Positions 23,932 through 36,201 are shown, numbered from the stretch's first letter. The stretch: DNA of 64,000 bases from Apostichopus japonicus (GCF_037975245.1 NC_092569.1:25867168-25931167); one strand, 5' to 3'. Translations and numbers: made by a program. The notes: generated from the letters alone by a model not told the origin.

Positions 23932-26900
23932 GTAAGTCCTGGATCTTTGAAATCTTCTTTAATGTCAATTAATATCATGTGGGAGATAGACGATTTTACA
24001 AATTGATAAGTGTGATATATATATTGATTAACAGGGTATAATTTAAGAAAACAATTATCATGTGATCAAACTTAGACGAATGCTGACTGAGGTCTAACGT
24101 TAATCGTTCACAGAATTACCATATTAATTGAATTACTCAGACTCTTATTGATTCTTAGAACTGTTTGTTTAAAAGTCACATATGATGATATCTTGCAAAG
24201 AAATTGAGGTCTTGTGGATGACAAACTATTGCTTATTGTCATATCAAGAATGAACATTTTCCTGATATCTCCATATATAAATAACATTGTATTTGTGTAT
24301 AGAGTTAACGGAGTATTAGGAAACGCAAGCTATTATTTCAATAGAAACAAACACTGTACAATAAATTATAAAACCTTATAATACAATTTAGTTTAATAGA
24401 CGAAATTAACTTTCAGGTGAACAATATCAACAGATTTTGTTTAAAAAAAAATATGCTAACGTTTAACTTGCTATCGCGTGACAATTGATTTAGTTTTGTG
24501 AAACATTATCCGAATTATTATACAAATTAAATTGATCTTTGGACAATACTTTGCCAAACCTGATGAGTATTTCCCAAATCAATTCAGTAATTTTTCAAAC
24601 TTACCTCCATTTGCTTACCTCTCTCGTGACTTCAAATATGATCTAAAATATATGAATTACATGCAAAGCATATAAGAAATGTTAAAATTTTTGAGATTTT
24701 GGATCATTGATTAATATAAAATCTGAATAATTCACCTTACGTACTGCATTATTGTGGAATTTTCGTGCCGAAACGTTGAAACAAAAACAAATAAAAAAGG
24801 AACTCGAAAATCTGCTTCAAGTGTACATAAACCTTGCAATTCATTTGAAAATTTGAAAATATATACACATCTTTACGAATCAGAATTCAATATACATTAG
24901 ATGTCTTTAAATTTACGTCTTTATAAAATGAACCTTCAAATGAATACAGTTGATGTTGTTTTCGTTTTCATTCAATATATGTATACCATTAATATCGCTA
25001 CATTAATTAACACTATTATGATACTCATAGGTAGACGGAGTAAAGTTTAATAATTAAAGTCGTCGTCTTCGATCAAAGTAATAGTCAAGACTCTTTTCAA
25101 TTCGAACTAAATTGCTCGAATCTTGACAACAAATTTCTCGGCATTATTGTGAAAGAGAATCCCGTAACTCACGAATCCCGGATATATGTAAACAATATTC
25201 ACAAACCGAATAATTTCTCAATTTATTATTAGGTGTTATATTTATTAACTAATTCTATTTGTTTATTAGTTCATTTTTCTGAGATTTATAGATCTATAGG
25301 ACTCATGCCGGCCCTTAATTTTTTGATATGAAATATTTCTTTTCCATTCTTTCTTCTAACATGTTAGCGAAAATTTGATTTATAACAGTTTTGCCTTCCA
25401 ATACTAATCAAAATTACGATAGCCATACTCAAATGAAATTGTTTGTTGGCTCTTTTTTAATTCAATAATTTTTGTTAGGTCTTAATTCAATAATTTTTGT
25501 TAGGTCTTAATTCAATAATTTTTGTTTTTAAATGTTACAAGATTTTCTGTCACAACTGAAATAAACTTAACGAGCGTACTTCTTCAATCCAAGAAGAACT
25601 TCATTAAACGGTGACACAAACCCAAACTTCTACTATACGCATATGTGATACAAATCTGTATGATGCAGCTAACACTAAGAAACAAACGTTTTACGTTTTG
25701 GAGATATCCTTCTTAAAAGTTGTGTCAACATATTTTCAGGGTACAATGTTAACATCGTTGAAACTGAAAACACGTCACATTAGGCCTACATAAATAGCAC
25801 ATTCGTAAGGAGCTTCAATATGCTAGTTTCAGTATGTCAAAAAACATCTACATTTTGGAAAATAAGTATTGTAACAAATAAATAAAACAATTAGAGGACA
25901 AGTAGCTGAATGATATCATATTAAAACTTATGCTAGTGTTCAACGTTATCTGTGAAGAAGTATTAGACATATGATAACTTACAAATTGAGTTACAAATTG
26001 GGTTTTTGTTATTTGTTTGAGGAAGCTGTTCATTACAATTATGTATATCTCTTTCTAAACCAACGATGGTGGTTGGTATTGTTTCTCTTTAAATGTCAAT
26101 ATCAATTGTTCTAGTCTTCAGTCAATGAATGAAAATTAGACTTATGATAATTTAAAACTTGACTTATTTACAATGTCTATCTCTTATTAGACCAATGGTG
26201 GTTGTTGGTTTTTGTTTCTCTTGTAGTAATGTCAACTATTACTTAGTAAAACGGATTACATATATCAAAGTCACTTCAAAATCACAAGTATGACATATAT
26301 TATTATCACAGAATAATACGCTCTCGGTATTTTATAGGTTAAATATTCATTATCATCTTTTTAATTTTTCGTTTAAAGAGCGTTGAAAGTTGTACCATAT
26401 AAAGGTTTTCTTTTTTCAATTTTTTGTTTATGTTTCCTTTGTTTTGCATTCTTTTCTACAGTTTTTTGTGCTCCTCGTTATTTTAAAAGATTACGGTACG
26501 TTTACTGAAACTAACAAAACGTGCATAATTGTAATCGAAATTGAATTTGAAATTGATTTTTATCAGTCTATCAATTATTTTACTGCTAATTTTTCATTTT
26601 TTTTTTTTTTTTTATTCATTTTGTTTGCACATACACATTCTTCAGAGACTTAGATTTGACATAAAACAGAAGATTATAATCGTACAGATTAAACTATTTT
26701 GATTTAAAATTGTCCAGGAAAGTGGTGTTGTTTCATTTGTTACAACTAATTTGGCTATCTCCATGTTTTTTTAGTTTGCCCAACAAGACGACACCTATGA
26801 GACCACCAAACAACATTCAGGTAAGAAGCAACCTTAATTAATCTTAATAGAAAATCTTAAGTGAAGGTTTCAATAAACCTGATAGCAACCGAGCTCCACC

Positions 26901-27871
26901 AACTATATCAACGATTCATCTTGGAAACTTGCTATTTTATTTCTTATATAAATTGCCAGTGTCAGAAATGAATTCACTAACAAACATGAAAATAATTACT
27001 GATTTTGTTTATTCACAGTAAAATTTAAGAGAAACCATGTATTATAAATTGCAGATGAAAATAGTTTCTTCAATATTCAGCTATTTGTTGTACTTAAAGT
27101 TTATCCCCTATAATTTATCAATTTAAGAAATAAAACATCAAAACAATGTTTCAATGCTTTCAAAGCTTTAAAATCTGGTATAATTAATACAAATATGTTT
27201 TTCGCTAGAGAGAGAAATCCAAATGCAACATGAAAAGAAATTTTTGAAAAATGTTGGCAAGTTACTGGATTTTTAATAAGCTTTTATTTTGTGTTGAACA
27301 AAGCATCTACTCTTCTTGGGGGAAAAATCGTTAACTCAATTTTACAAAGTATCTTGACTACTTATGAACCATAAAACTCAGCTGCACGTATTGTAACTCA
27401 TTCTCATAAGCATTGTCATATCCACCCTGTCTTAAAAAACTTGCACTGGCTACCTGTAAAATATCGTATTATGTATAAAATTCTCCTTATTGTTTATAAA
27501 TCACTTAAAGGACATGGTCCAATGTATATTTCTGACTTATTACATATTTATGTCCCCTCTCGTAATCTAAGATCTAGCTCTCATGTTTTATTATCTGAAA
27601 TGAAGTCCAAACATTTTTGGGGGATAGGTCATTTATTGTTTCTGCCCCTCGCTTATGGAACCAACTTCCCTTAAAAATCAGAAAAACATCTACTCTCTCT
27701 AACTTTAAGAAGAGCATAAAATCCCACTTAATGAGAAAAGCTTTCATATGATCTTATACCATTAAGTTTTTCTTCTGTCATTGTTTTGTAGTTTTCTGTA
27801 TTATTTGTATCATTTCTCATTGTCATTTGCGCCATGAACATTCTTTGAGTGGTGTGTGCGCATTATAAGTC

Positions 27872-27909
<38 letters not shown>

Positions 27910-30900
27910 AATCTTATTTTTCTTTTTCAAGATTCTTCGTTTTTCTTCTACCAACAAACTGAACTTCCCAGAGATTGTAAGGACGTTCGAGACCAATGTG
28001 ATTCAAATAATTCCAGTGGTATTTATTTGATTAAACCTGAGACTTGTGCAGAACCATTCGAAGTACTTTGTGACAATTCTAAAGATGCTGGAGGTTGGAC
28101 GGTATGTAATAAATTATGATGCAAAGTAACTTGTTTTCTACTTTAACTTTATATTTGTGATGTATCTTAGCGTAGTATCGTCATATTCTTAAGTACAGTG
28201 TGGAATACTTTTATTCACCTCCGACACAAACCAACCACTGTCTGCTGTAAAGATAGTTATAAGCTGGTAGAATAACCATCCAAAAAGTTGAACAAAACTA
28301 ACTACTAGCCAAAGTATCTAACAAAACGGTCGTTTCGTAAAAGATTGTAATTAAGTTTGGTTTTCTCTTTTAGGTTGCTTGAAATACTAATCTTCTTTCG
28401 ATCAGTATTTCATTATATGAATTTTAAGAAGCCTGAGCACTAAAATGTGCAGGAAAGCTATATGATATGCAAATATATTTGAGAAGAATAAAAATGCTTG
28501 AAAATGAAAGACGTTATTATGAATTTAATTTACAGGTCATTCAACGTCGATTTGATAATGAATCGGTGGAGTTTAGTCGTGACTGGGAGAGCTACAAAAA
28601 GGGCTTCGGCTTCTTCTCTCACGAATTCTACCTTGGCAATGAGAAATTAACCTACTTGACAAATCAAAACAAATACGAACTGATGTTTGAGATAACGACG
28701 GTCAATGGTTCCACATTCAAAATGTCCTACATGAATTTCCGTGTCGGGGATGAGTTTAGCAACTACAAGTTAGTCAGTCTTGAAAGGAACTCCGGAACGA
28801 TATTCCAAGTCACTCGTAAGTACAACGTGTTATAGTATCATATTATCTTTCTGAGTAAGGATTGATTATCCTAGCTTAGGAAAATTAAATTTCACATATA
28901 TGAAACCAAAAAATTAGAACCATGGAATTTTTGGTGTATATATTTTAAATACATTTTTCATGCGTATCAGAAATATAATACTCAGGCAGACAACGACCAG
29001 GTAGGAAAGCCCGCAAGAGCTTATGGATTACAACATTCTCGTCGGGTGGCTTCCAATTCAAAATTGTAACTCAAATTTGGAATCTTTTCAATTTAGAAAG
29101 TCAATATCAGATGGTAAAACCGTAGATTTGTCTTGGATGAAACACGACCGGCCGGGGCTCGAGTCCCGAACCTCACGATTACTAAGCAGCATTGCCTTAA
29201 CATGGCACTGCCTTAATACACTCAGCCAGCACCGGTACATAAATATGCGACAGATTCGACTTTAAAGGGCTGTGAGAAGGGGGTATGATAGAACTTAGAC
29301 GCATTTGGTACCACTTTTTCTTGATACCATTTTTTTCATCTCAGTAACGGTCGCTTTGTTAATTATTTCATTCAATTGCCTACTTCCAGATTTCACTGAT
29401 TGCCAAGATGCGTTTACCTCTGGTTTTACTGATAATGGGATCTACAAGATAAAGCCGAACGACTGGTCCGGATCAGCTTTCAATGTTTATAGTAATATGA
29501 CAGATGGAGGAGGTTGGACTGTAAGTATTTAACAGTGACTGTTATACTTAAGTGGTCAAAAAACAGTCGTTGTTGCTGTTTTCAATTTTTATAGACTTTG
29601 GGATGATGCATACATTGTCCATTGTCAGTAAATTACTTCTCGTTTGTCATTTCACTTTTAACAATAATATGCCCTCTACTTATTTCAGATCTGTTAAACG
29701 GGAAATGTAGTTTCTTCGTCATCAGGTTTCAATTTCACAGCAGGGATATAACCTTTCTGGAAGTTTTAGCTAGAAACTATTATTTTGCCTTGTAAAGCTA
29801 GCTTTCAGTTAGTCAAAACAAATGTCAATGCGAGGAAGTTCATATAACTGCCCCCGCTTACATCGGTAGGTAGGTAGTAGTAGAAACGTCCACACAATAT
29901 TTCAACAAACAATACAACTGATTTTCATCAATACTATCACTGCAAAGATCTTATTCTTACTTGCAGCTTACTGTTCATTTTTCTTTCACAATGTTAAACC
30001 TGTTGTCACTCTTACTGTGTTAGACTGAGACCATCGTCAAAACTGTATCATACTCACTGCCATTATGAATACTTCTTGAACTTACCAGGTCTTCCAGCGA
30101 CGTGTTGATGGAAGTGTTGATTTCTATCGCGACTGGGACAGCTATAAAGAAGGCTTTGGAAATTTAAGCTCCGAATTTTGGCTTGGAAACGAGCAGTTGC
30201 ATTACTTAACGAAACAAAACAGATATGAAATTAGAATTGATGTGGTGAACAGAGATGGCGCTCCATACTATGCCAAGTTTGATAATTTCCGCACAAATGA
30301 TGAGACGGACAACTATCGCTTATCTCAACTTGGAACCTACAGCGGAACGGCTGGTGTGTATACATCTGATTATTATTTCGCTATCCTTTACAAATATATT
30401 TCTAGCCATTGATTTATATTAAAACAATAATTTAACATGTTTTCATGATGAGTTTCACGTTTGCTTGATTGTCCCGAAAAAGATAAAAGCATAATTTAAA
30501 AATTCAAACAATTGAAACAATTGAAAGTGAAAATAGCTTAAAACACCCGATTCACACAGAGGTTACAGTTACTACTGTTAATCTTATAGGTTAGTACCAA
30601 AGTAAAGAAATGGAACATGCTGATAAATCGGTAGTATGTGCAACCAGGATTACAGTTAGAACCGAAGAATTGCAGGCAACCTTCTAACCATACTTGATGC
30701 ATTCGTTGGGTTCACGCATATCCTCAATTCTTACTGTAATCCTAACAACACATGGTACCAATTTATCAGCACGGTCCAGTTTTCACTGTGGTATAATACT
30801 TTACATGTAGTAACTGTGTGTATTTGTTGCTTAAAATTATAATTTTAACACTGAATTGTTGTTAATACATAGTATGTATTATGTAAGTGGTATATCCTTT

Positions 30901-32330
30901 GAGGGATATTTCGTTTAATTAACAAGGCAATAGAAAACAAATTAATAGCAAACATCATCAACATGAAAAGGTATGTTACTTTACACCGAAACAACAAACC
31001 AATGCAACTAATCTACAACATAAACCTGACTAATTTCCAAATAATTCCTCATATCCTGTATTGTCATAAGCACCGCAGCAAATTGTGGAAATCTTTGTTT
31101 GCTTGAAATAAGTGGTTATAATTGCCTCAACCCACACTAGTTTTACTAAGTATATTCTTCATTAAAATCGAAAAGAATGATTAGAATGTACATTTATTCT
31201 TAAATGAAACTTTGGAAATTAGCATAGCATTTTTTAGCTTTACCGGCATACGAACCAGGGGCTCATGGTTACAGGAATTGAATCCCTTTCCAACCGAAGC
31301 TTTCTTAAGTTTGTTCATTTAAATTGTTTATAATTCTCCTGTAAGTTTCTGTTTTCGTGGACTTGTGATAACAAAATGGAATTATACAATCATTACGACA
31401 GTGGGCAAATCATACACATTTTCTTAAACCTATCAAGTTTTCACACGGTGATTCTGGTTAATATAAGATATTGGCCTCTTTTCTCGGGGTAATACTGAAT
31501 AAGTAGATTTGCTGAGAAGAAATCAATAACATGAAGTAGATTTCTACATTATTCTTTCAAAATTGATACCAAATATTTAGTTAAGAAAAGTTATACTTAC
31601 CTGAATATATCTTTGTTACACTTGAAATCATTTAAATTATTTCAATAGAACCATGAGCTAAATTGAAAAAGAGTATAACACTTGGAATAAACATAACAGT
31701 CTAGGGGAACCTTATAGAAGGTATTAACCTCTGTCCTCGTGGTAATAATATTCAATGTTTTAATAAGATTGATCAGAAGAAATAGAACATCAATTAGATG
31801 TCAATTGATTCCACTATAGCTAATAGAGATTACAAAAGTGCAATTACAAATTTGCAAAAGATCAAGCAATGTTTCTGTAATGTTATACGGCTCTCAACCC
31901 AAACATTTAAGATATGTTGGTGGATATTTGGAGATAGTTCAAAAGCTTAAAGGCAAACTGACTTGATATTTGACAATGTCTAGATTTTTTTTTTGATGGG
32001 AACCTAAACGGTCTCGTTCACATTTATCACTTATTGCTCTCAATTCTGTTTATTTTGACAGACGAGAGAAGCAACCCTGATGGCAAGTTTCTGCGTTATC
32101 ACCTCAACCACCAGTTCAGTACGTACGACCGTGACAACGATGCTTATAGCAGTAACTGTGCCGTCAGTTATCGCGGTGCCTGGTGGTACGACAATTGCTA
32201 TTATTCCAATTTCAATGGTGACTACCACGCAGCGTCTGGCAGTTATAGTAGTCTTTATATGTATTATATACCAGGATACGATTACAACATGAAATTCACG
32301 GAAATGAAAATTCGTCCATTCAGAGCTTAG
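23857..32330 (+). CDS. FREP2: fibrinogen-related gene with two domain cassettes and one shared C-terminal exon
   Basis: Seven exons on the plus strand: 23857-23931, 26775-26820, 27932-28101 (A), 28536-28815 (B), 29390-29520 (A'), 30089-30353 (B') and 32062-32330 (C). Exons 1-2 encode a leader (MESRSLKQTLAIFFWMATFL, cleavage probably near TFAQ) and a short acidic linker. A and A' encode the N-terminal fibrinogen subdomain, B and B' the middle, C the calcium loop (DRDNDAYSSNC) and WWYDNC signature. A+B (450 bases) and A'+B' (396 bases) are each phase 1-1. Using all exons gives 411 aa (one and two-thirds domains); only A+B gives 279 aa; only A'+B' gives 261 aa. Both single-cassette forms would have a complete fibrinogen domain. 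Which form is made cannot be told from sequence. The function is probably a secreted pattern-recognition lectin. There is no EGF module, unlike FREP1. Confidence 0.85.
25457..25527. repeat. 25-bp tandem repeat, ~2.8 copies
   Basis: TTAATTCAATAATTTTTGTT followed by AGGTC repeats at 25457, 25482 and 25507 in the first large intron of FREP2. Confidence 0.9.
26775..26820 (+). CDS. FREP2 exon 2, short linker
   Basis: 46 bases, phase 0 in and 1 out, encoding FAQQDDTYETTKQHS. The acceptor is TTTTTTTAG and the donor TCAG|GTAAGA. Its phase-1 exit matches the entry of exons A, A' and C. Confidence 0.75.
27360..27907 (+). mobile_element. LINE (CR1/L2-type) 3' fragment with (TTA)n tail
   Basis: The translation includes ARIVTHSHKHCH, LHWLPVKYRIMYKILLIVYK and PSRNLRSSSHVLL, then after a frameshift near 27615 GDRSFIVSAPRLWNQLPLKI and LSNFKKSIKSHLMRKAF. 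These are standard C-terminal reverse-transcriptase landmarks of CR1/L2-type LINEs. The fragment is 5'-truncated and ends in a TTA repeat (27872-27907), as these elements do. It is inactive. The tail ends 24 bases before the exon A acceptor of FREP2. Confidence 0.85.
27932..28101 (+). CDS. FREP2 exon A, fibrinogen N-terminal subdomain (cassette 1)
   Basis: 170 bases, phase 1 in and 0 out. It encodes LPRDCKDVRDQCDSNNSSGI, YLIKPETCAEPFEVLCDN and DAGGWT. It has the two family Cys plus two extra ones (DQCD, ETCA) absent from cassette 2. Acceptor TTTTTCAAG, donor ACG|GTATGT. Confidence 0.85.
28536..28815 (+). CDS. FREP2 exon B, fibrinogen middle block (cassette 1)
   Basis: 280 bases, phase 0 in and 1 out. 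It encodes VIQRRFDNESVEFSRDWESY, then EFYLGNEKLTYLTNQNKYEL to NYKLVSLERNSGTIFQVT. It runs five codons past the point where exons B' and FREP1 exon 5 stop (SGTAG). Acceptor TTTACAG, donor ACTC|GTAAGT. Confidence 0.85.
29146..29240 (-). repeat. tRNA-derived SINE-like fragment
   Basis: On the minus strand, GGCTGAGTGTATTAAGGC resembles a pol III A box, and GGTTCGGGACTCGAGCCCC (29172-29154) resembles a B box. Spacing is roughly that of a tRNA, but the cloverleaf does not close, so I call it a SINE relic and not a tRNA gene. It lies in the intron between FREP2 exons B and A'. Confidence 0.5.
29390..29520 (+). CDS. FREP2 exon A', fibrinogen N-terminal subdomain (cassette 2)
   Basis: 131 bases, phase 1 in and 0 out. 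It encodes FTDCQDAFTSGFTDNGIYKI and FNVYSNMTDGGGWT. It is closer to FREP1 exon 4 than to exon A. The second conserved Cys (VFC/VYC before NMTDGG) is Ser here (codon AGT), leaving the Cys of TDCQD without its usual partner. Acceptor CTTCCAG, donor ACT|GTAAGT. Confidence 0.85.
30089..30353 (+). CDS. FREP2 exon B', fibrinogen middle block (cassette 2)
   Basis: 265 bases, phase 0 in and 1 out, the same length as FREP1 exon 5. It encodes VFQRRVDGSVDFYRDWDSYK through YRLSQLGTYSGTAG. Acceptor CTTACCAG, donor GCTG|GTGTGT. Confidence 0.88.
30545..30830. mobile_element. Fold-back element, copy 2
   Basis: Related to 5968-6233 and likewise nearly palindromic: GGATTACAGTTAGAACCGAA pairs with TCAATTCTTACTGTAATCC, and the outer arms share GTTACAGTTACTACTG / GTAGTAACTGTG. 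It lies in the last intron of FREP2 and has no coding capacity. Confidence 0.75.
32062..32330 (+). CDS. FREP2 exon C, C-terminal fibrinogen subdomain and stop
   Basis: 269 bases, phase 1 in. It encodes DERSNPDGKFLRYHLNHQFS, the calcium loop DRDNDAYSSNC, the signature GAWWYDNCYYSNFNG and the terminus FTEMKIRPFRA, TAG at 32328-32330. It is rich in Tyr and Ser between the signature and the terminus. Acceptor TTTTGACAG. Confidence 0.9.
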
Positions 32331-32563
32331 ATAGCATTCAGATGCTTCTCCCACACGAAACGAACTGTATACAGAAATCCTTTCCGATGAATATGCACGT
32401 GTTTTTGGATGAAACCTTTTGAATATATTCGTCTAAGCTATTGCAGTAATGTTAACGGATTTAGTCATTCAATTATGTAGATTATTCTAGTGATTAAATC
32501 ACAGTGCTATAGTGTATCTATAAGGTACTATTGACAAAGAAACTAATTAACTTGTGACGTTGA

Positions 32564-32569
32564 AATAAA
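32564..32569 (+). terminator. FREP2 polyadenylation signal
   Basis: AATAAA 234 bases after the stop codon, the first canonical signal downstream of FREP2. Confidence 0.65.
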
Positions 32570-35500
32570 GTGACAGAATTCCTGATGGATTGAAATCTTT
32601 GTTGAAGTACTTTATTGGGTTTTGTATTTGTTTTAGAGGGCCAAGATTCCCCAACAACATTATCTCTAACATTTTGGTCATTGTTTCAGATGCTTCAAGC
32701 AACTCTCCAGAAACAATTGTGCTTCATTAGTATGTCATCTTAAAGCGGCTATTGCTTTCAGTTTTACATTTTCACAAACTACATTAATGAAGTAATGCAC
32801 ATTCGCTCGTTACATATAATGGTACGCGCACGGTAGTGAATAACCATATAAAAAAGGCCTACCGGGGTTAAAAATAAGGAACTAAATTTAAAACTAATTT
32901 GAAAATTTATTCCGTTTACCAATAAAGCATTTAAAGAGACATGTATCAACCAAAATGACAAGCAAAACATGAAGTTAAACTAATACGGTTAGATAAAACA
33001 ATCTGAAGTAGCTTTTTGACTCTTTTTTCGGTCCGTTTTAATGTTACAATACGAATAGGTAGACAATACAGTTTAACATGTTATCCACCAAACTAGACCG
33101 ACAACTTCTCTCTTGCTTTTTTGAAACTGGAGATTCATTAATTACATCCCTAACATTTAGCGAGCTAGGATTTTTTTTAATATATTCACAGTTCGTCGGA
33201 TTTTTATTCTCCGTAATTTATTACTTAAATATTTATATATCTTGTGCCAAAAATAACAGTTTTGAATATTTAAGTTATCATCATGGATCCATAGGAAAGA
33301 CACGCTAAGACAGAAGAATACGGAATTCCCCGTCTTGCGCAACCTACGGCATCGTCTTATAGGTACGATATACTAATACTATGTATGTTAAGCCACAAGG
33401 ATGCCCTTCTCGCTTCCCCCTTCCTTCCGTCAAAGGAAAAAAAGAAGAAACATGTCGTTTTGTTCGCCTCTCATGATGAAATTTGTTAATCACCTGAATC
33501 ATTTTCCTTCTTATGAATATACACAACAATTGGGGTTGATAATACCATGAGGTCTGACTGTTGGTAAATAAATACAAAATGCCTAAATTCAAATTGTTTA
33601 CAAAACACACTTCAGCACCGTGACAATGTTTAAGAACTCAATGTTGCGCTTTCGAAACAGTTGTACCACGAGCATACTCAGTTCATATGTGAATAACTCT
33701 TATCGATAACACGATTAATCGCTTATGATCACTATTGTGTCCATGAATTTTCTGGTCTTGCATATCTAAATAAAATCCGTCTTTATTAAATAGGGCATTC
33801 TTCTCATTCTTCATCGACCATTATTCATCGCTGCTTCATACCACAGATTTTAAATTGTTTATAGAAAACGATAAAAGTGGACCACATATCCACCCCGTTC
33901 CCAATTAGTGACCCCATTACTCATCCTCCACCCTACCCCCAACCTTCCTTCAATCTTGAAGGCCAATAAAATATCAATAAAACCGTGAAATAATATAGCA
34001 CAGGGAAGAATTAAAATAAAGCTATTCGTAATATATCTCTTAAATAAAATTAAACAGCATGTGTTTAAATTACTCAGGCTTCAGTGCCCATTTATCACAA
34101 CATGAATTCAAATACAAAGTAACTTGTATGATATCATACTCCTGTGGGAAGACTAGACAGATAAAACTGAAATTTATATTGATAAGGGTATTCACTCTTC
34201 TAACTATTCATCTAATAGCTCTGAAACTTGTAATTAGCTCTTCAGAAGCTTCAATATGATTTATTACAGGTGATTATAATATCACGTATCATATACATGT
34301 TTGTATGTATAATGACAAACAGTGAAGAATCAAGCACTGATGGTAATTGCATTGTTTTGTAATATCGTGATTACGCGCACAGCCAACTGTTTCAGTGTCC
34401 TTCCTGCCAAATATGTGTACAAGGTACATTTTTTTTCAACAAACACTTGTCTACTTCAGGAAGCGGGGACAATCAGTGCCAATATACATTAAAGAGTAAG
34501 CGTAGCTTTTGTTGGCGATCTACTGAGAAAACTATAAACATTTGTTTAATTTTGCTACATTTACAGTAATTATTTAAATTTTTAAACTGATTTGGTATTA
34601 ATCGCAAAAGCACAATTACACAAAAAATAAATATCTAATTTGCAAAATACAATATCAATTAATGTTACACCATTCATGCATGATAGGCGTGTGCCCTATA
34701 GCTAGTATCACTTATCTGGAACCATTCTAGATACTATATGTCTGAGACACTAGTTCAAAGGTAGGTTGTCTCCGTATATTCAAACAAGGGGAGATTCCAC
34801 CCTCAAAATTTCACTTTTCTTATATGATAGGAAACAACTACACACTATTTTAACTACGAATTCTGTCCTCGAATTCAAATTTCCCCAGACATTTTCAACA
34901 TTGTATGCTACAACCAAACTTTTACCACAGGTTAGAAAAAACTATGTCATTCTCTCTATTTTGTGTTTCCTCACACAAGTGTAGAAGTCTGTCTAAGAAT
35001 ACCCCGGCATTTGGTGTTTGCTCCATGCCAGCCTACAATCACTATTCCTGTTTTGGCGTAGGAAACTATCACTATATAAGGCAAAGTTACGACAGTGTAT
35101 CTAGCTGATATTTACCAAAACATCTTTGAAGACCTGACAGAAATGTGAACATCTCAAGTTTCTCAAGAAACTATACTCCAACTGTACTGCTTACGTAAGC
35201 AGAGAAAGCTCTATGAACTTTTCAGTGTGGAGTGTGTTAGACCCGTCCTTAAATTCTGATAATGGAGAAAGTACTAGTTGTTCACACTTTAATGTACAGT
35301 TTTCCAATTTGCTCTGTAAATCAGCTTTGAGTGTGTTCAACCTTTCAACAATGACACTCTCGTTAACTTTCAGCGTACTAATTTTGCAAGGATCAAGTTC
35401 TCTGGAAATCTTTTCTAATGTGCTACAGGTTCTTCACTGAAGGTACTTTTTTCCTCAGTTGTTCTAGCAATCAGATGACTGCACATAATATTGTGAGGAA

Positions 35501-36189
35501 ATAAGGAATCAAAATGCCTTCTGACTTACGGATTTCAGTCTCGAATAACTCATCTTCAATGTTCCTGATTCTCGGATATGTCTTTGTTTACGATCTTGTC
35601 GATATAATAGCATATAGTATTACACGCGAATCCCTGCTTCTTTAATTGGAGATGAGGAAAAGCATGCTGAAATGGCAGACATTGTCCAATCTTAAGTTGA
35701 TTGGATGTTTGAGCGACATACGTCATTTCACAATACCTGAGCTTTATAAGGCTGTTTTAATAATAATAATAATAGCGCGATTGATAGTCAATACGTCGGA
35801 TTAGTTTAAGCTGGTACAAAGAGCATGTAGCTTCGAATGTTTGATAGTCGAGAGAATTTATTGAAGTATGTTTAAATCAAGTTATTCCTTTCTCTGTGTT
35901 GCTGAAATCCCTACAAGGAAGGGAAAAATGAAGATTTATAAAGCTTCGATAATCATAAGATTGGTTTCAAATCTTGCATCTGTTATGCTATCGACAGGTA
36001 AGCATCTTTTGGAATCAAAAAAGTGACTGTGTAATTGAATAATGTTACAATATTTTCATACTTTAGCCTTATCTTATTTAGCTGCATGTTCAATTACAAA
36101 AAAAAAATGATCTGCAGCTATTATGTTTTTTCATATCTGAAATGAAATATATGCTTCTCTGTAACTTATTGCGACTTAGATTAATAACA
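32570..36189. other. Intergenic; possible degraded coding remnant at 35200-35420 (minus)
   Basis: Mostly AT-rich with no recognised gene. On the minus strand about 35418-35200 is an open stretch of ~73 codons (includes TLEKISRELDPCKISTLKVN and ERLNTLKADLQSKLENC), predicted coiled coil by its heptad-like pattern. The sequence to its left on the same strand (35105-34740) has coding-like pieces broken by stops. This could be a decayed gene, but no family was identified. Confidence 0.3.
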
Positions 36190-36201
36190 TGCAGACTACT
36201 T

